From Planctomycetales bacterium (GTDB lineage: Bacteria; Planctomycetota; Phycisphaerae; SM23-33), in the NCBI GenBank assembly GCA_030612725.1, contig JAUWNJ010000028.1, forward strand, positions 1 to 42,334: a DNA stretch of 42,334 nucleotides, read 5' to 3'. A model generated the notes under the pieces. That model searched no databases, had not been told where the DNA came from, and worked only from the letters and a program-made list of their open reading frames with translations. Of this stretch, positions 1 through 8,933 are shown piece by piece (the stretch's first letter is position 1; each line of letters opens with the position of its first letter). Position numbers and translations under genes: made by a program.

Positions 1-41
<41 letters not shown>

Positions 42-63
42 CACCCGGAATGAGAATCTACCG

Positions 64-1092
64 ATGACCGAAAGCGAAGGTCACGAAGCGATGCTTTATG
101 AATCCGTCGGCGACGGCAACGTCCGCTGCCGGCTTTGCGGACATAAGTGTCTCATCAAACCCGGAAAAACCGGCATCTGCCGCGTACGAAAAAATATCGA
201 CGGAAAACTTATCTCGTTGAATTACGACGCCCTGGTGGCCGTCAACATCGACCCGATTGAGAAGAAGCCGCTGTTCCATTTCCTGCCCGGTTCGACGAGC
301 CTGTCGATAGCGGCCGCAGGATGCAACTTCCAATGCTCATTCTGTCAGAACTGGCAGATTTCCCAGGCGCCGCGGACGGGAAAAATCCTCGCAGGCGAGT
401 CAATCCCACCGGCCAACCTCGTCGCTACAGCCAAACGCAACGATTGTGAGTCCATCAGTTACACCTACACCGAGCCGACCGTCTTTTTCGAGTTGTGCTA
501 CGATACATCCAAACTCGCCCACGAAACGGGTATCAAAAATTGTTTCGTCTCCAACGGATTTATGACGCCCGAAGCAGTGCAGACCATCGCCCCGTACCTT
601 GACGCCATCAATGTCGATTTAAAAGCCTTCCGCGACGAGACCTATCAGCGAGTGATGAAGGGACGCCTCAATCCGGTGCTGACATGCCTGAAAGAACTGG
701 TGTCAGCCGGCATATGGGTCGAAGTAACAACACTGGTGGTTCCGGGAATGAACGACTCGGAGGACGAACTGGCTGATATTGCCGGTTTCATCGCCGGTGA
801 GTTGGGCGTCGATGTCCCCTGGCACGTCAGCCGATTCCACGGCGATTACCAAATGACCGACACGCCGACGACTCCGATGGAGACTCTCGAAGCGGCAATT
901 CGGATTGGACAGGAAGCGGGATTAAACTATATCTACTGCGGGAATGTCCCGTCCGGCGAACACGAAAACACCCTCTGCCCAAACTGCGGGGCAGTGCTGA
1001 TTCGGCGCAGCGGTTTTCGCGTCGCGGAAATCCGCCTCGTTGGAACCCGATGCCCAGACTGCTCGACGGAGATCGCAGGGATATGGAACTGA
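64..1092 (+). CDS. amrS: AmmeMemoRadiSam system radical SAM enzyme (AmrS-like)
   Basis: This 342-residue protein belongs to the radical SAM superfamily, in the pyruvate formate-lyase-activase-like branch called AmrS. The iron-sulfur cluster motif CxxxCxxC is C87, C91 and C94 in GCNFQCSFCQNW. An N-terminal Cys cluster (C22, C25, C29, C39) and a C-terminal pair of CxxC motifs (CPNC, CPDC) suggest extra metal sites. The family reductively cleaves S-adenosylmethionine. Its usual partners are the AMMECR1 and MEMO1 proteins, and their joint substrate is poorly known. The ATG overlaps a possible TGA stop (65-67) of a frame running in from the left, so it may be the last gene of an operon whose partners lie outside the window. 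GGAATGAGA upstream could serve as the ribosome site. Confidence 0.88.
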   Translation: MTESEGHEAMLYESVGDGNVRCRLCGHKCLIKPGKTGICRVRKNIDGKLISLNYDALVAVNIDPIEKKPLFHFLPGSTSLSIAAAGCNFQCSFCQNWQISQAPRTGKILAGESIPPANLVATAKRNDCESISYTYTEPTVFFELCYDTSKLAHETGIKNCFVSNGFMTPEAVQTIAPYLDAINVDLKAFRDETYQRVMKGRLNPVLTCLKELVSAGIWVEVTTLVVPGMNDSEDELADIAGFIAGELGVDVPWHVSRFHGDYQMTDTPTTPMETLEAAIRIGQEAGLNYIYCGNVPSGEHENTLCPNCGAVLIRRSGFRVAEIRLVGTRCPDCSTEIAGIWN

Positions 1093-1103
1093 TTTACAGC
1101 AAT

Positions 1104-1161
1104 CAGCCATCAGCAGTCAGCGTTCAGCATTTTTTTATCTTTCGCTGAACGCTGATGGCTG
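1104..1161. terminator. Hairpin between convergent genes
   Basis: A perfect 10-bp inverted repeat, AGCGTTCAGC (1119-1128) and GCTGAACGCT (1144-1153), encloses a T-rich loop. CAGCCATCA (1104-1112) can pair with the downstream TGATGGCTG (1153-1161) in an extended imperfect stem. It lies between the convergent amrS and the small minus-strand gene, so a bidirectional terminator is likely. The AATCAGC-type words recur at 5869-5890, so this is also a dispersed repeat. Confidence 0.5.
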
Positions 1162-1179
1162 AACGCTTTCTGTTAGCCC

Positions 1180-1257
1180 TTATCGCTTCTTTCGACGGTT
1201 ACGACGTTCGCGGCGTTTCTTGGAACCTATTTTCCTTCTTCGTCTTGGTTTGCTCAT
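1180..1257 (-). CDS. Tiny highly basic protein, possibly ribosomal (COX24/bS22-like)
   Basis: This 25-residue protein reads from ATG at 1257 to TAA at 1180. About 17 of its 25 residues are Lys or Arg. It begins MSKPRRRRKIGSKKRR and ends NRRKKR. An AGGAAG ribosome-binding site lies about 6 bases upstream of the ATG on the minus strand, which supports real translation. The composition and the KIGSKKRR core resemble the very short AURKAIP1/COX24-type (bS22-like) small-subunit ribosomal proteins. That family assignment is from memory of the pattern, not a search. The gene converges on amrS across a hairpin. An alternative is a nucleic-acid-binding peptide of unknown role. Confidence 0.6.
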   Translation of the reverse strand: MSKPRRRRKIGSKKRRERRNRRKKR

Positions 1258-1443
1258 GCGGCTTCCTGTAATTGTTACTTATTGCACCGGAATTATATCG
1301 AAACCGGACCGACTTTACGAGAACTTAAAATCAAACGTCAAAAGATTATAACCATAAAATCGAAAATGTCGAGAAATTGTTCTTCCAAGAACGCTTATGG
1401 AAATATATTCTTGCGTCGATACCATTAGTAAATAGAATATGTG

Positions 1444-1479
1444 ATAGTTTGAACCCGCACTATAGTTTGAACCCGCACT
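1444..1479. repeat. 18-bp perfect tandem duplication
   Basis: ATAGTTTGAACCCGCACT occurs twice back to back (1444-1461, 1462-1479), ending 16 bases before the ATG of the next gene. It could be replication slippage or a duplicated regulator site. The sequence alone does not decide. Confidence 0.9.
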
Positions 1480-1495
1480 ATTGAGGGCTGGAATT

Positions 1496-2722
1496 ATGCG
1501 CACGAATATATGTTTACTGGCGTTGGTCATGGCGATGTTTGTTACCGGCTGCGAGGTACAGGATGAAAATCCCGATTGGGATCCTCAAACCGATTATCCG
1601 TCCTGGACTTACGACAAACCATACTACTATCGTCCCAGCGAGGACCTTCCGGTTGCCGAGGTCGTCGGCGAGGGCATACCGGTCTATTACACCAACAGCC
1701 AACAGTTCTTCGTAAAACACTCGTCTGGTTACCAGGTCCCCGGTGTGCCCCGTCTGGCGATATGGTACTCCACCAGCGCCGGCGAGAACTGGGATCGCGC
1801 GGGATATTTCGGCGTCGAGCAGACACACTTCCTCTTCCATGCCGAGACCGACGGTTCATACTGGGCCCGCTTCGTAGGTCCCGGCCAGGGCGTCGCAGCG
1901 GCTTCGCCCGGAACGCCGCATCGAATCTATGTCGTCGATACGACCAGACCGGCGATTGATATCTCGCTCGAACCGCCTGCCACAGAGAAGGACAAGAAAG
2001 GTAACGAGATTCCTCATATCTATCCCGTCGGCGATATGGTTGAGGTCAGATGGTGCGTCCGCGACGCCAACCTGGTTACCGACAGCGTGCGCATGGCTAC
2101 GACGGTCGGAACGTTCCCGGAAAACGCCGTTTGGACCAGGTTCCCGCTGAGTCTTCCTGCCACCGGCGCGATGAAAGTTTCGGTTCCGCCTGAAGCCGCC
2201 GGACGACAGGGGCGAGGCGGCGGAAGGATGCGATTCCGCATCGAAGCGACCGACAAAGCCGGTAACGTCAACTTCGCGTTCTCGGAAATTCTCCACGTGG
2301 ACGGACCACCGCTTCAGGTAACCCGACCGATCATCAGGCCGGTCAGTCCATGGGAACTCGTCGCGCAGCCCGGAGAAAAACCGGGTTGGCCCCAGCCCGG
2401 GGCGCTGATTAGAGGCGGAACTTCGCGGATGCTCAAGTGGCTTCCCGACGGTGTAGAAAAATACAAAAATGTCATCCTGCAATTCTCCGCGAATAACGGG
2501 CGATCCTGGAGAACCGTAGCAGAGAACCTCCAGAGCGGAGATCCTATCAGGTGGGCCGTTCCGCAGATCAACTCCAAACTCTGCCGACTCCGCGTCCTGG
2601 CCGTCAAAAGCGACAAACATCGCCTGATGCTCGCCAAGACCCAGGCGTTCACAGTCCACACTGCCCCGCCGGACACTATCCTCGGGCCTGAAGAAATCCC
2701 GCCGGAATCACAGGGAAAATAA
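1496..2722 (+). CDS. Secreted lipoprotein of unknown function
   Basis: This is a 408-residue protein if translation starts at ATG 1496, which follows a GAGGG ribosome site with good spacing. An in-frame TTG at 1481 would add five residues but lies in the ribosome-site region. The N-terminus, MRTNICLLALVMAMFVTGC, is a lipoprotein signal with lipobox VTGC, predicting lipidation at C19. The rest is rich in Trp, Tyr, Pro and Arg and has beta-sandwich-like stretches (WYSTSAGENWDRAG, FSANNGRSWRTVAE) reminiscent of repeated fibronectin/Ig-like or sialidase-type Asp-box segments in cell-surface proteins. I do not recognise a family. An envelope structural or adhesive role is inference. Confidence 0.75.
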   Translation: MRTNICLLALVMAMFVTGCEVQDENPDWDPQTDYPSWTYDKPYYYRPSEDLPVAEVVGEGIPVYYTNSQQFFVKHSSGYQVPGVPRLAIWYSTSAGENWDRAGYFGVEQTHFLFHAETDGSYWARFVGPGQGVAAASPGTPHRIYVVDTTRPAIDISLEPPATEKDKKGNEIPHIYPVGDMVEVRWCVRDANLVTDSVRMATTVGTFPENAVWTRFPLSLPATGAMKVSVPPEAAGRQGRGGGRMRFRIEATDKAGNVNFAFSEILHVDGPPLQVTRPIIRPVSPWELVAQPGEKPGWPQPGALIRGGTSRMLKWLPDGVEKYKNVILQFSANNGRSWRTVAENLQSGDPIRWAVPQINSKLCRLRVLAVKSDKHRLMLAKTQAFTVHTAPPDTILGPEEIPPESQGK

Positions 2723-2969
2723 ATCCGCAACACGAGTTGGTTGATTGGGGACATCTCGCGGATAGTATTCTGTCCGGGTAATAGTAATGCAGAGTGGCGC
2801 CTTCAACCGGAGCGGTTCGCAGGATCGCATTGTGGAGCGAAGGAGAGTGAGCGCCGGCACACCACAGGACGGTCTTGAGGTTTTTTTTATTGCGGATCGG
2901 GCTTTGCGCCGGTAGTGTATCGGCGGTTTCGGTGTTTCCTGACATTAACCGGTTAATAGTGAGAACATT

Positions 2970-4394
2970 ATGCACAAAAATCGGCTTGGTCTTAACTGTA
3001 TATTGTTATCCTTGGTGGTAGTGTCGGTTCTGGTCTGCAGAGCATCCGCTCAGGAGCCTATCGAGCGTGGTCGGCGCGTGTACGGCGAGCAGTTGCGGGT
3101 CGAGTTGGACAAGCAGCAGGCGACAGCCAGGCAGATGGGTCTGGACGCCGGCGGATGGTTCAGTTTCGCCTTCTTCGATTTCGAGGACGCCGCTGCCCGA
3201 AAGGAACGGACGCTTCGGCAGTACGAATTGAGGCTTTGGGCGAACTATACCGTAGCCGGTGTACATACGTTTTATTTCCGCGGCAAGATGGGATATGACG
3301 ATTGGAACAGCGGCGACAACCCCGACGGCGATTCCGGCGACGATTTCAACAAGCCCGACGTCGAGCGGGCGTGGTACCGTTTCGATTACGATCGCCTGAT
3401 CCGCAACCAGACGGGACAGGACCCCCCGGCAGGATTCACAATTCAGGTTGGTCGCGATTTTTACGAGATTGGTTCAAGCCTGGTCCTGGCGATGACGCTG
3501 GACGCGGTAAAACTGACCGGAAGAGTCGGCGACCTGACGGTCGAAGGTTTGCTGGGACAGACAATTGTCCATGATACCTACAACATCGACGATTCACCCT
3601 CCGTCAGCGAACACATGGATCGCTGCTTCTATGGTATCGAGGTGAAGTATTCCGGCTTCGACCGCCATGAGCCGTACGCCTACTACCTCTGGACCAACGA
3701 CCATACCGATGTTCGTGGATACGTCGATAACCAGGAGTATTCCTACGACAGTCGATATTTCGGTATGGGAAGCAGAGGCAGCGTCGAGCCGCTCCCGAAC
3801 CTCCGATACGAAGCGGAGATAGTTTTCGAATCAGGACATTCCTACCCCGAAGGCGTCAACTCGCAGGAAAAAATCGACGCCATGGCCATCGACTTGCTGC
3901 TGGAGTATCTCTTTCCGGTAAAGCGAAAACCCCGTGTCGCGTTTGAATATCTCTGGGGAAGCGGAGACCTCGACCGTCGCACCAGCAGCACCTCAACAAT
4001 CGGCGGTAATCAGCCCGGAACCCGCGACAAAGCGTTCAACGCCTTCGGATACCGCGATACCGGTCTGGCATTCGCACCGGCGATAAGCAACCTCCATATT
4101 TTCCGACTGGATTGCAGTGCGATTCCGCTGGAGGATATTGAACTGTTCCGCAAAATGGAAGTCGGAACCACGGCCTTCTTCTACACCAAGGACGCTCGCG
4201 GCGGGGCAATCTCCGATACACAGGGAGCGGCTTCGTCCAGCTGGGTCGGATGGGAATGGGACACCTATGTCAACTGGCGATTAACTTCGGACGTGTCATT
4301 CACAATCCGTTATGGTCTGTTCTTTCCGGGCGCAGCGTTCCAAAACGACCACTCGCGCCACTTCCTGTACACTGGTCTGACATATAGTTTCTGA
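2970..4394 (+). CDS. Outer-membrane beta-barrel porin, alginate-export-like
   Basis: This 474-residue protein has a cleavable signal peptide (about residues 1-28, ending CRASAQ). The mature protein has alternating hydrophobic/polar strands rich in Tyr, Trp, Asp and Arg, and it ends in an aromatic residue (LYTGLTYSF), the classical C-terminal signal of outer-membrane barrels. The pattern (FYFRGKMGYDDWNSGD, QVGRDFYEIGSSLVLAMTLDAVKL, a barrel ending in F) fits the alginate-export / OprB-like porin group common in planctomycetes. The substrate cannot be read from sequence. It starts an apparent operon with the next two genes (12-bp gap, then a 1-bp overlap). The 247-bp leader (2723-2969) has no gene but carries a T8 run near 2881. 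Confidence 0.75.
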   Translation: MHKNRLGLNCILLSLVVVSVLVCRASAQEPIERGRRVYGEQLRVELDKQQATARQMGLDAGGWFSFAFFDFEDAAARKERTLRQYELRLWANYTVAGVHTFYFRGKMGYDDWNSGDNPDGDSGDDFNKPDVERAWYRFDYDRLIRNQTGQDPPAGFTIQVGRDFYEIGSSLVLAMTLDAVKLTGRVGDLTVEGLLGQTIVHDTYNIDDSPSVSEHMDRCFYGIEVKYSGFDRHEPYAYYLWTNDHTDVRGYVDNQEYSYDSRYFGMGSRGSVEPLPNLRYEAEIVFESGHSYPEGVNSQEKIDAMAIDLLLEYLFPVKRKPRVAFEYLWGSGDLDRRTSSTSTIGGNQPGTRDKAFNAFGYRDTGLAFAPAISNLHIFRLDCSAIPLEDIELFRKMEVGTTAFFYTKDARGGAISDTQGAASSSWVGWEWDTYVNWRLTSDVSFTIRYGLFFPGAAFQNDHSRHFLYTGLTYSF

Positions 4395-4406
4395 GGATTA
4401 CCGAAA

Positions 4407-4952
4407 ATGAACCGAACTTTTATATTCTTTCTATCGGTAACTGTTCTGGTGATGACTTCATGCCAAGCCACAGATAACCGACCGCAGGTCCGGGGCGGGG
4501 ACGTAAAATCAGTCCCTGTCGATTCCGCAACCTACCTCGACAGTATCTCCTCTATGCCGACGGTTTCGGAGGCAGAGGCGTTAAAAGGGATACTATTGGT
4601 CCTGGATGAGCCGCACAAAGCGACCTTCGCCGAGACCGTTACCGTACTACAGAAGCGAAAAATTATCTCTCCGAACTGGGATTTTCAGGCCGACAGACCC
4701 ATAACTAAAGGAAAAGTCGCCTATATGACCTATCAGGCCTGTGGTCTCAAGGGCGGTTTGACGCTGATTTTGACTGGACCGTCCCAAAGATATTGCTTAA
4801 AAGAATTACAATATAGAGGCCTCTTAAGCCAGGGCATAACCTATAATACAGTTACAGGAATGGAGTATCTGGCTATTCTGGGGCGGATTGATGAGTTCCG
4901 CCAGACAGGAGACGTAGTCGGCTCTTCGGCCCGTGAAGGAGGTCAGGAGTAA
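4407..4952 (+). CDS. Small lipoprotein of unknown function
   Basis: This 181-residue protein has an N-terminal lipoprotein signal (MNRTFIFFLSVTVLVMTSC, lipobox MTSC, lipidated C19). The mature part contains short helical segments around residues 48-165 (for example SEAEALKGILLVLD and ETVTVLQKRKIISPNWDF) without a recognisable catalytic motif. It starts 12 bp after the porin, and its stop overlaps the next start (TAATG), so it is probably translationally coupled to the FecR-domain gene. A role as a periplasmic partner of the porin/FecR pair is inference from position only. Confidence 0.7.
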   Translation: MNRTFIFFLSVTVLVMTSCQATDNRPQVRGGDVKSVPVDSATYLDSISSMPTVSEAEALKGILLVLDEPHKATFAETVTVLQKRKIISPNWDFQADRPITKGKVAYMTYQACGLKGGLTLILTGPSQRYCLKELQYRGLLSQGITYNTVTGMEYLAILGRIDEFRQTGDVVGSSAREGGQE

Positions 4953-5791
4953 TGAATATCTATCTGCGCGCATGTCTGATTGGTATGGTCGTGATGGTTC
5001 TCACCGGCGCGAGTTTTGCGCAAAAGGACAAAACCCCGGAAAAAAAAGCCGCGCCCAAACCCAAAGTGGACGACCAGGTCAAACCGATGGTCGTTACTGT
5101 CAAAGAGGTTTCAGGCACCGCCCGCCGTCTTGTGGTGGGTAAAGACGATAAGAAATGGGTGGCCCTGAAAATCGGCGACAAACTGGATGAAATGACCATC
5201 ATCTGCACCGGTTTTCGCACGAAGGTAGTGCTGACCTTCGCCGACAACTCGGTCGTAACCATCGAACGGGCGACGAAGATGGGCATCAAGGAGTTTCGCA
5301 AGGAAGGGAAAGTTACCAAGACGACCCTGGGTCTGAAGTATGGTTCGATGCGACCGACTGTGAAAAAAGCAGCCGGACCCAACAACTTCCGGGTTGTTAT
5401 GCCCACAGCCACCGCCGCTGCAAGAGGAAGCAAACTCTGGGTTGCATACAGCGGCGACTTCGGTAGCGAAATGAAATGCTTCTCTGGGAAATGGAACGTC
5501 AAAAAGGGACGTAACCGCCGGAACCTGGTAAAAGGCGAAGGAACCAATAATAAACTTCTGGCGTCGATCAAGATACTCAAAAAGAAGTTTACGCCCGTTG
5601 TTGGGGATGTTACCGGTGGTCTCAGCAGGAAAGAAATCAAGTTCATGGTAAACCATGGCGCTACGGGACGAGGTAGTTTGACTAAAAAAATCGGCAGTCG
5701 CTCCACCCCCAGGCCGCTGAGAACAATCACCGCGCCTAAACCGACCCCATGCGTACACGTGGGAGGTTTGGACATAAATATCGGTGAATGA
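4952..5791 (+). CDS. FecR-domain exported protein
   Basis: This 279-residue protein has a signal peptide (about 1-24, ending GASFAQ) followed by a Lys/Pro-rich linker and a FecR-type domain at about residues 45-170. Diagnostic stretches are LKIGDKLDEMTIICTGFRTKVVLTFADNSVVTI and LKYGSMRPTVKK, followed by FRVVMPTATAAARGSKLWV, the typical truth-or-template pattern of stand-alone FecR domains. In classical systems FecR transmits an envelope signal to a sigma factor. Stand-alone periplasmic versions occur beside CHASE2 cyclases, as here (next gene downstream). There is no transmembrane helix after the signal, so it is likely periplasmic. It is the last gene before a strong terminator. Confidence 0.8.
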   Translation: MNIYLRACLIGMVVMVLTGASFAQKDKTPEKKAAPKPKVDDQVKPMVVTVKEVSGTARRLVVGKDDKKWVALKIGDKLDEMTIICTGFRTKVVLTFADNSVVTIERATKMGIKEFRKEGKVTKTTLGLKYGSMRPTVKKAAGPNNFRVVMPTATAAARGSKLWVAYSGDFGSEMKCFSGKWNVKKGRNRRNLVKGEGTNNKLLASIKILKKKFTPVVGDVTGGLSRKEIKFMVNHGATGRGSLTKKIGSRSTPRPLRTITAPKPTPCVHVGGLDINIGE

Positions 5792-5831
5792 CGGATACTA
5801 ACCAGTAACAGCACCATTCGAATTGCAACAT

Positions 5832-5866
5832 CGCGGCGTCCCATGGAATCGGGACGCCGCGTTTTT
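5832..5866 (+). terminator. Rho-independent terminator after FecR gene
   Basis: A perfect 11-bp GC-rich stem, CGCGGCGTCCC (5832-5842) with GGGACGCCGCG (5851-5861), has an 8-base loop and is followed by TTTTT. It ends the porin-lipoprotein-FecR unit 41 bp past the stop codon. Confidence 0.9.
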
Positions 5867-5900
5867 ATAGCAATCAGCAATCAGCGGTCAGGAAAAGAAA

Positions 5901-5936
5901 AAAACAGCATTGAGCATTTTCTGCTGTTTTTTTTTA
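5901..5936. terminator. Second A/T-flanked hairpin
   Basis: AAAACAGCA (5901-5909) pairs with TGCTGTTTT (5922-5930), and the T-run continues to about 5935. It follows an AATCAGCAATCAGC-type dispersed repeat (5869-5890). It may act as a backup or bidirectional terminator, or may simply be part of the repeat. Confidence 0.45.
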
Positions 5937-6002
5937 CCGGCTACTAACCACTATTTCAAAGCAGGCTGGACGGACCGGTCGGTAGCGGAATATACTCATG
6001 TC

Positions 6003-8912
6003 ATGTCGTCCCGTTCACCGAAACTAGGCCGGATTATTCGAGGGATACTTCTAGGTCTGTCGGCGACGCTCATCGTCGCTGCCGCACACTTTGCGGGCGT
6101 GGGCGAGCAGGCTGAACGGTGGGCGCTCGACTTCCGCTTCCGCAATCTTCCGACCCTCTCGCCGCGCGACGACATCGTCCATATAGACATCGACGATCAA
6201 TCGCTGGACAAAATCGGGCGCTGGCCTTGGCCACGGCGACGACTGGCGCAACTGATCGACTCGCTCAACACCTGCGGCGCCAAGGTCGTCGTGCTGGACA
6301 TCATCCTCCCCGAACCCCAGGAACCTCGCTACGTCAAGGAAGGCTTTACCGATCTATACATGGCCGATACGGAAACGGTCTTCAATCCCGATGCGCCGCC
6401 GCGACTGGTGCTGGACGACGTGGAACTCGCAGCCGCGTTGTCGGCGAGTCCAAACCTTTTCCTTGCGATGCACATTGACATTATCAAGAAGACGCCCCGT
6501 CAGCGTGGTAAAGACCTTACGAGAATCATCGCGAACATTGTGGCTACGCGACCAGTCGTTACGCTCGATGAGATCGCCGCCGAACTCCATCTCGACCTTC
6601 CGGTCGTCGAAGAGGCTATACCTCGCGCAAGGGAGATCGCATATAACCGGCGAATCGAGGCCCTGCTGCGCGACCGTCCCGAACGGTCGCTGAAAGAGGT
6701 GCTCGCGAGGTTGTCGGGGCAAATTATTCCCGGAAGCAGGGAATTTGACGTTGCCAGACGTATCTATCTTCGACGACAGGCATTGCACGTCCTGAAGCGA
6801 TTCGCTCTGTCGGAATCGAGGATTTCGAGCGAAACCCTTCCGACCGGACGGGCTATTCCGCCGCTTGTTACGTTCGCCAGGGAAATGTCTCACACCGGAT
6901 GCGTAACCATCAATCCCGATGAAGACGGCGTCGTTCGTCGAGTCCCGCTGCTGGTAAAGACCGACAGCGGAGTCTTCGGACAACTCGCCCTTATCGCTGC
7001 CGCTGAAGCACTGGCGAAAGAGCACGGCGGAAAATACGAAATATCCGCCCAAAGCGGAAAGGTCGTCATTACCGGCGAAAAATACCGAAGGGAAATCCCG
7101 GTAGATGAAAATGGATACATGCTCATCAACTGGACGCAGGACACTCCCGACAACCCCGTCGCCAGGCATATTCCCGCTTTCGCCGTTGCAGAGGTCTGGC
7201 AGGCGACCGAATCGCTTCGGAACAATAAAAATCTCTACTTCATTGCCTGCGAAAAAATGTCCGTACTGATCCCCCACGTCTTCGAAGGCAAGGCGATGCG
7301 AAAGTATTTCGTCGAGGACGCCGAAATATCGAGGAAAATTCACCTTGCCCGACAGGCGAGACAGTCGGCCCTGCTGTTCAGACCGACCAACGTGCCCGAA
7401 ATACCCGGCGACCTGCTGAAACAACAAGCCGACCTGGACAAGACAATCGAACGTGGATGCAAGGAAACGCTCGCCTTTATCGACGACCTGCTCGCCGGCG
7501 CTGACGAGGCCGGAGGCCGACCTGATGAAACCGAAAAAAAGGTCCGCTCTCTGAGAACATTAATCCGGCAGATCGAACGACAACAGCAGGAAATTCATCG
7601 GCAATTAAGCAGTTCAATACAACGGGTGCGCAAGGAAGTTTCGGGTAAAATATGCTTCATTGGATCGTCCGCTACGGGGGCGGCGGATTTTATTCCTACA
7701 CCGGTACATCGACGTGTTCCCGGCGTTAACATGCATGCCAATATTTACAATACGATACTATCGGGAAAATTTGTCCACACCCCCTCCGGGTGGATATCGG
7801 CGGTACTGATAATTCTGACTGGGATGCTGGTGGCTTTGGTAACCGCCACTCGTGGGCCGATTGAATCGGCCATTGTGTTGGTGGCGGCGATTGTGGGATA
7901 TGCTTTTGTGGACGCCAGCGTATGGAAGGGATGGGATTACTGGATAGTGTCGGCTACACCGGTTGCTACGATGCTGCTGGTCTTTACCGTCATCACCGTC
8001 TATCGCCAACTCACCGAGCAACGTCAGCGCAGGCAGATAACCAGCACTTTCAAGCAGTATCTCTCGCCGGCGATGGTCGATGAACTGGTTCAGGATCCGA
8101 CACAGGCCTCGCTCGGCGGGCAAAAAAGGCAACTCAGTTGCCTGTTCGCCGACCTGGCGGGGTTCACCACGATTTCCGAGCGGCTTGGAGCGGAAGGAAC
8201 CGTCGGACTGCTGAACCGATACCTCGACCGCGTCGGGGATATTCTCCAGGGTCGATACGGCGGGACGCTCAGCAAGTATGAGGGCGACGGTATCTTCGCA
8301 TTTTTCGGCGCGCCAATACCGCAGGACGACCATGCCAGGCGGGCGATACTCTCGGCCATTGACTGCCAGGCATTCCTGCCGGAACTGAATCGCGAACTGC
8401 ACAACGAGCAATTCCTCCCCGAAGGCGACGAACTTTCTGCCCGGATAGGAATCACCGCCGGAGAAGTCTTCGTCGGGAACATGGGTTCGACACAGCGGGT
8501 CGCATACACCGCCATCGGCGACGCGGTGAATCTTGCCGCAAGGCTGGAATCGGCAAATAAGTTCTTCGGCTCGCGGATTATGGTCAATGATGAGGCCTGG
8601 AAGTCGGTTGAAGGCGAACTCATCGGCAGACCTTTGGGAAAAATCATCGTTGTCGGAAAGACCGAACCGGTATCCGTATGGGAGCCGTTGGACCGAAAAG
8701 CCAACGCCGACGATAAACTCCGCAAACTCGCCGAAGATTTCACCCGTGGCGTAGAACTCTATGCCGCCGGCGATTTCCAAACCGCACGGGAACAATTCCA
8801 AACCATCCTGGCTGAACGCGACGACCCCGCCGCCAGACGCTACCTCCAACTGTCCGACGCCGGCCCGAACCAAGCCGAATTCGACGGCATCATCCGCCTG
8901 GCGGAAAAGTAA
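6003..8912 (+). CDS. CHASE2-domain receptor adenylate cyclase
   Basis: This is a 969-residue protein from ATG 6003. An upstream in-frame TTG at 5910 lies inside a hairpin and is rejected. Order: an N-terminal TM helix (about 10-30); a periplasmic CHASE2 sensor (about 35-590, with the typical IVHIDIDDQSLDKIGRWPWPR) carrying a long charged helical insert; three TM helices (about 595-665); and a class III cyclase catalytic domain (about 705-885). Metal aspartates are D717 (FADLAGF) and D762 (KYEGDG). K758 and T836 occupy the purine-selecting positions and N843/R847 the transition-state positions. This is a class IIIb-like set that predicts ATP to cAMP. A short TPR-like tail follows. The FecR protein upstream is a plausible envelope partner. 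Confidence 0.9.
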   Translation: MSSRSPKLGRIIRGILLGLSATLIVAAAHFAGVGEQAERWALDFRFRNLPTLSPRDDIVHIDIDDQSLDKIGRWPWPRRRLAQLIDSLNTCGAKVVVLDIILPEPQEPRYVKEGFTDLYMADTETVFNPDAPPRLVLDDVELAAALSASPNLFLAMHIDIIKKTPRQRGKDLTRIIANIVATRPVVTLDEIAAELHLDLPVVEEAIPRAREIAYNRRIEALLRDRPERSLKEVLARLSGQIIPGSREFDVARRIYLRRQALHVLKRFALSESRISSETLPTGRAIPPLVTFAREMSHTGCVTINPDEDGVVRRVPLLVKTDSGVFGQLALIAAAEALAKEHGGKYEISAQSGKVVITGEKYRREIPVDENGYMLINWTQDTPDNPVARHIPAFAVAEVWQATESLRNNKNLYFIACEKMSVLIPHVFEGKAMRKYFVEDAEISRKIHLARQARQSALLFRPTNVPEIPGDLLKQQADLDKTIERGCKETLAFIDDLLAGADEAGGRPDETEKKVRSLRTLIRQIERQQQEIHRQLSSSIQRVRKEVSGKICFIGSSATGAADFIPTPVHRRVPGVNMHANIYNTILSGKFVHTPSGWISAVLIILTGMLVALVTATRGPIESAIVLVAAIVGYAFVDASVWKGWDYWIVSATPVATMLLVFTVITVYRQLTEQRQRRQITSTFKQYLSPAMVDELVQDPTQASLGGQKRQLSCLFADLAGFTTISERLGAEGTVGLLNRYLDRVGDILQGRYGGTLSKYEGDGIFAFFGAPIPQDDHARRAILSAIDCQAFLPELNRELHNEQFLPEGDELSARIGITAGEVFVGNMGSTQRVAYTAIGDAVNLAARLESANKFFGSRIMVNDEAWKSVEGELIGRPLGKIIVVGKTEPVSVWEPLDRKANADDKLRKLAEDFTRGVELYAAGDFQTAREQFQTILAERDDPAARRYLQLSDAGPNQAEFDGIIRLAEK

Positions 8913-8933
8913 AATTGGGAACACCCCAATTTT
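8911..8933. terminator. Convergent bidirectional terminator
   Basis: AAAATTGGG (8911-8919) pairs perfectly with CCCAATTTT (8925-8933) around a 5-base loop. The A and T runs on both sides make it usable in both directions. It sits exactly between the cyclase stop and the stop of the minus-strand gene. Confidence 0.8.
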
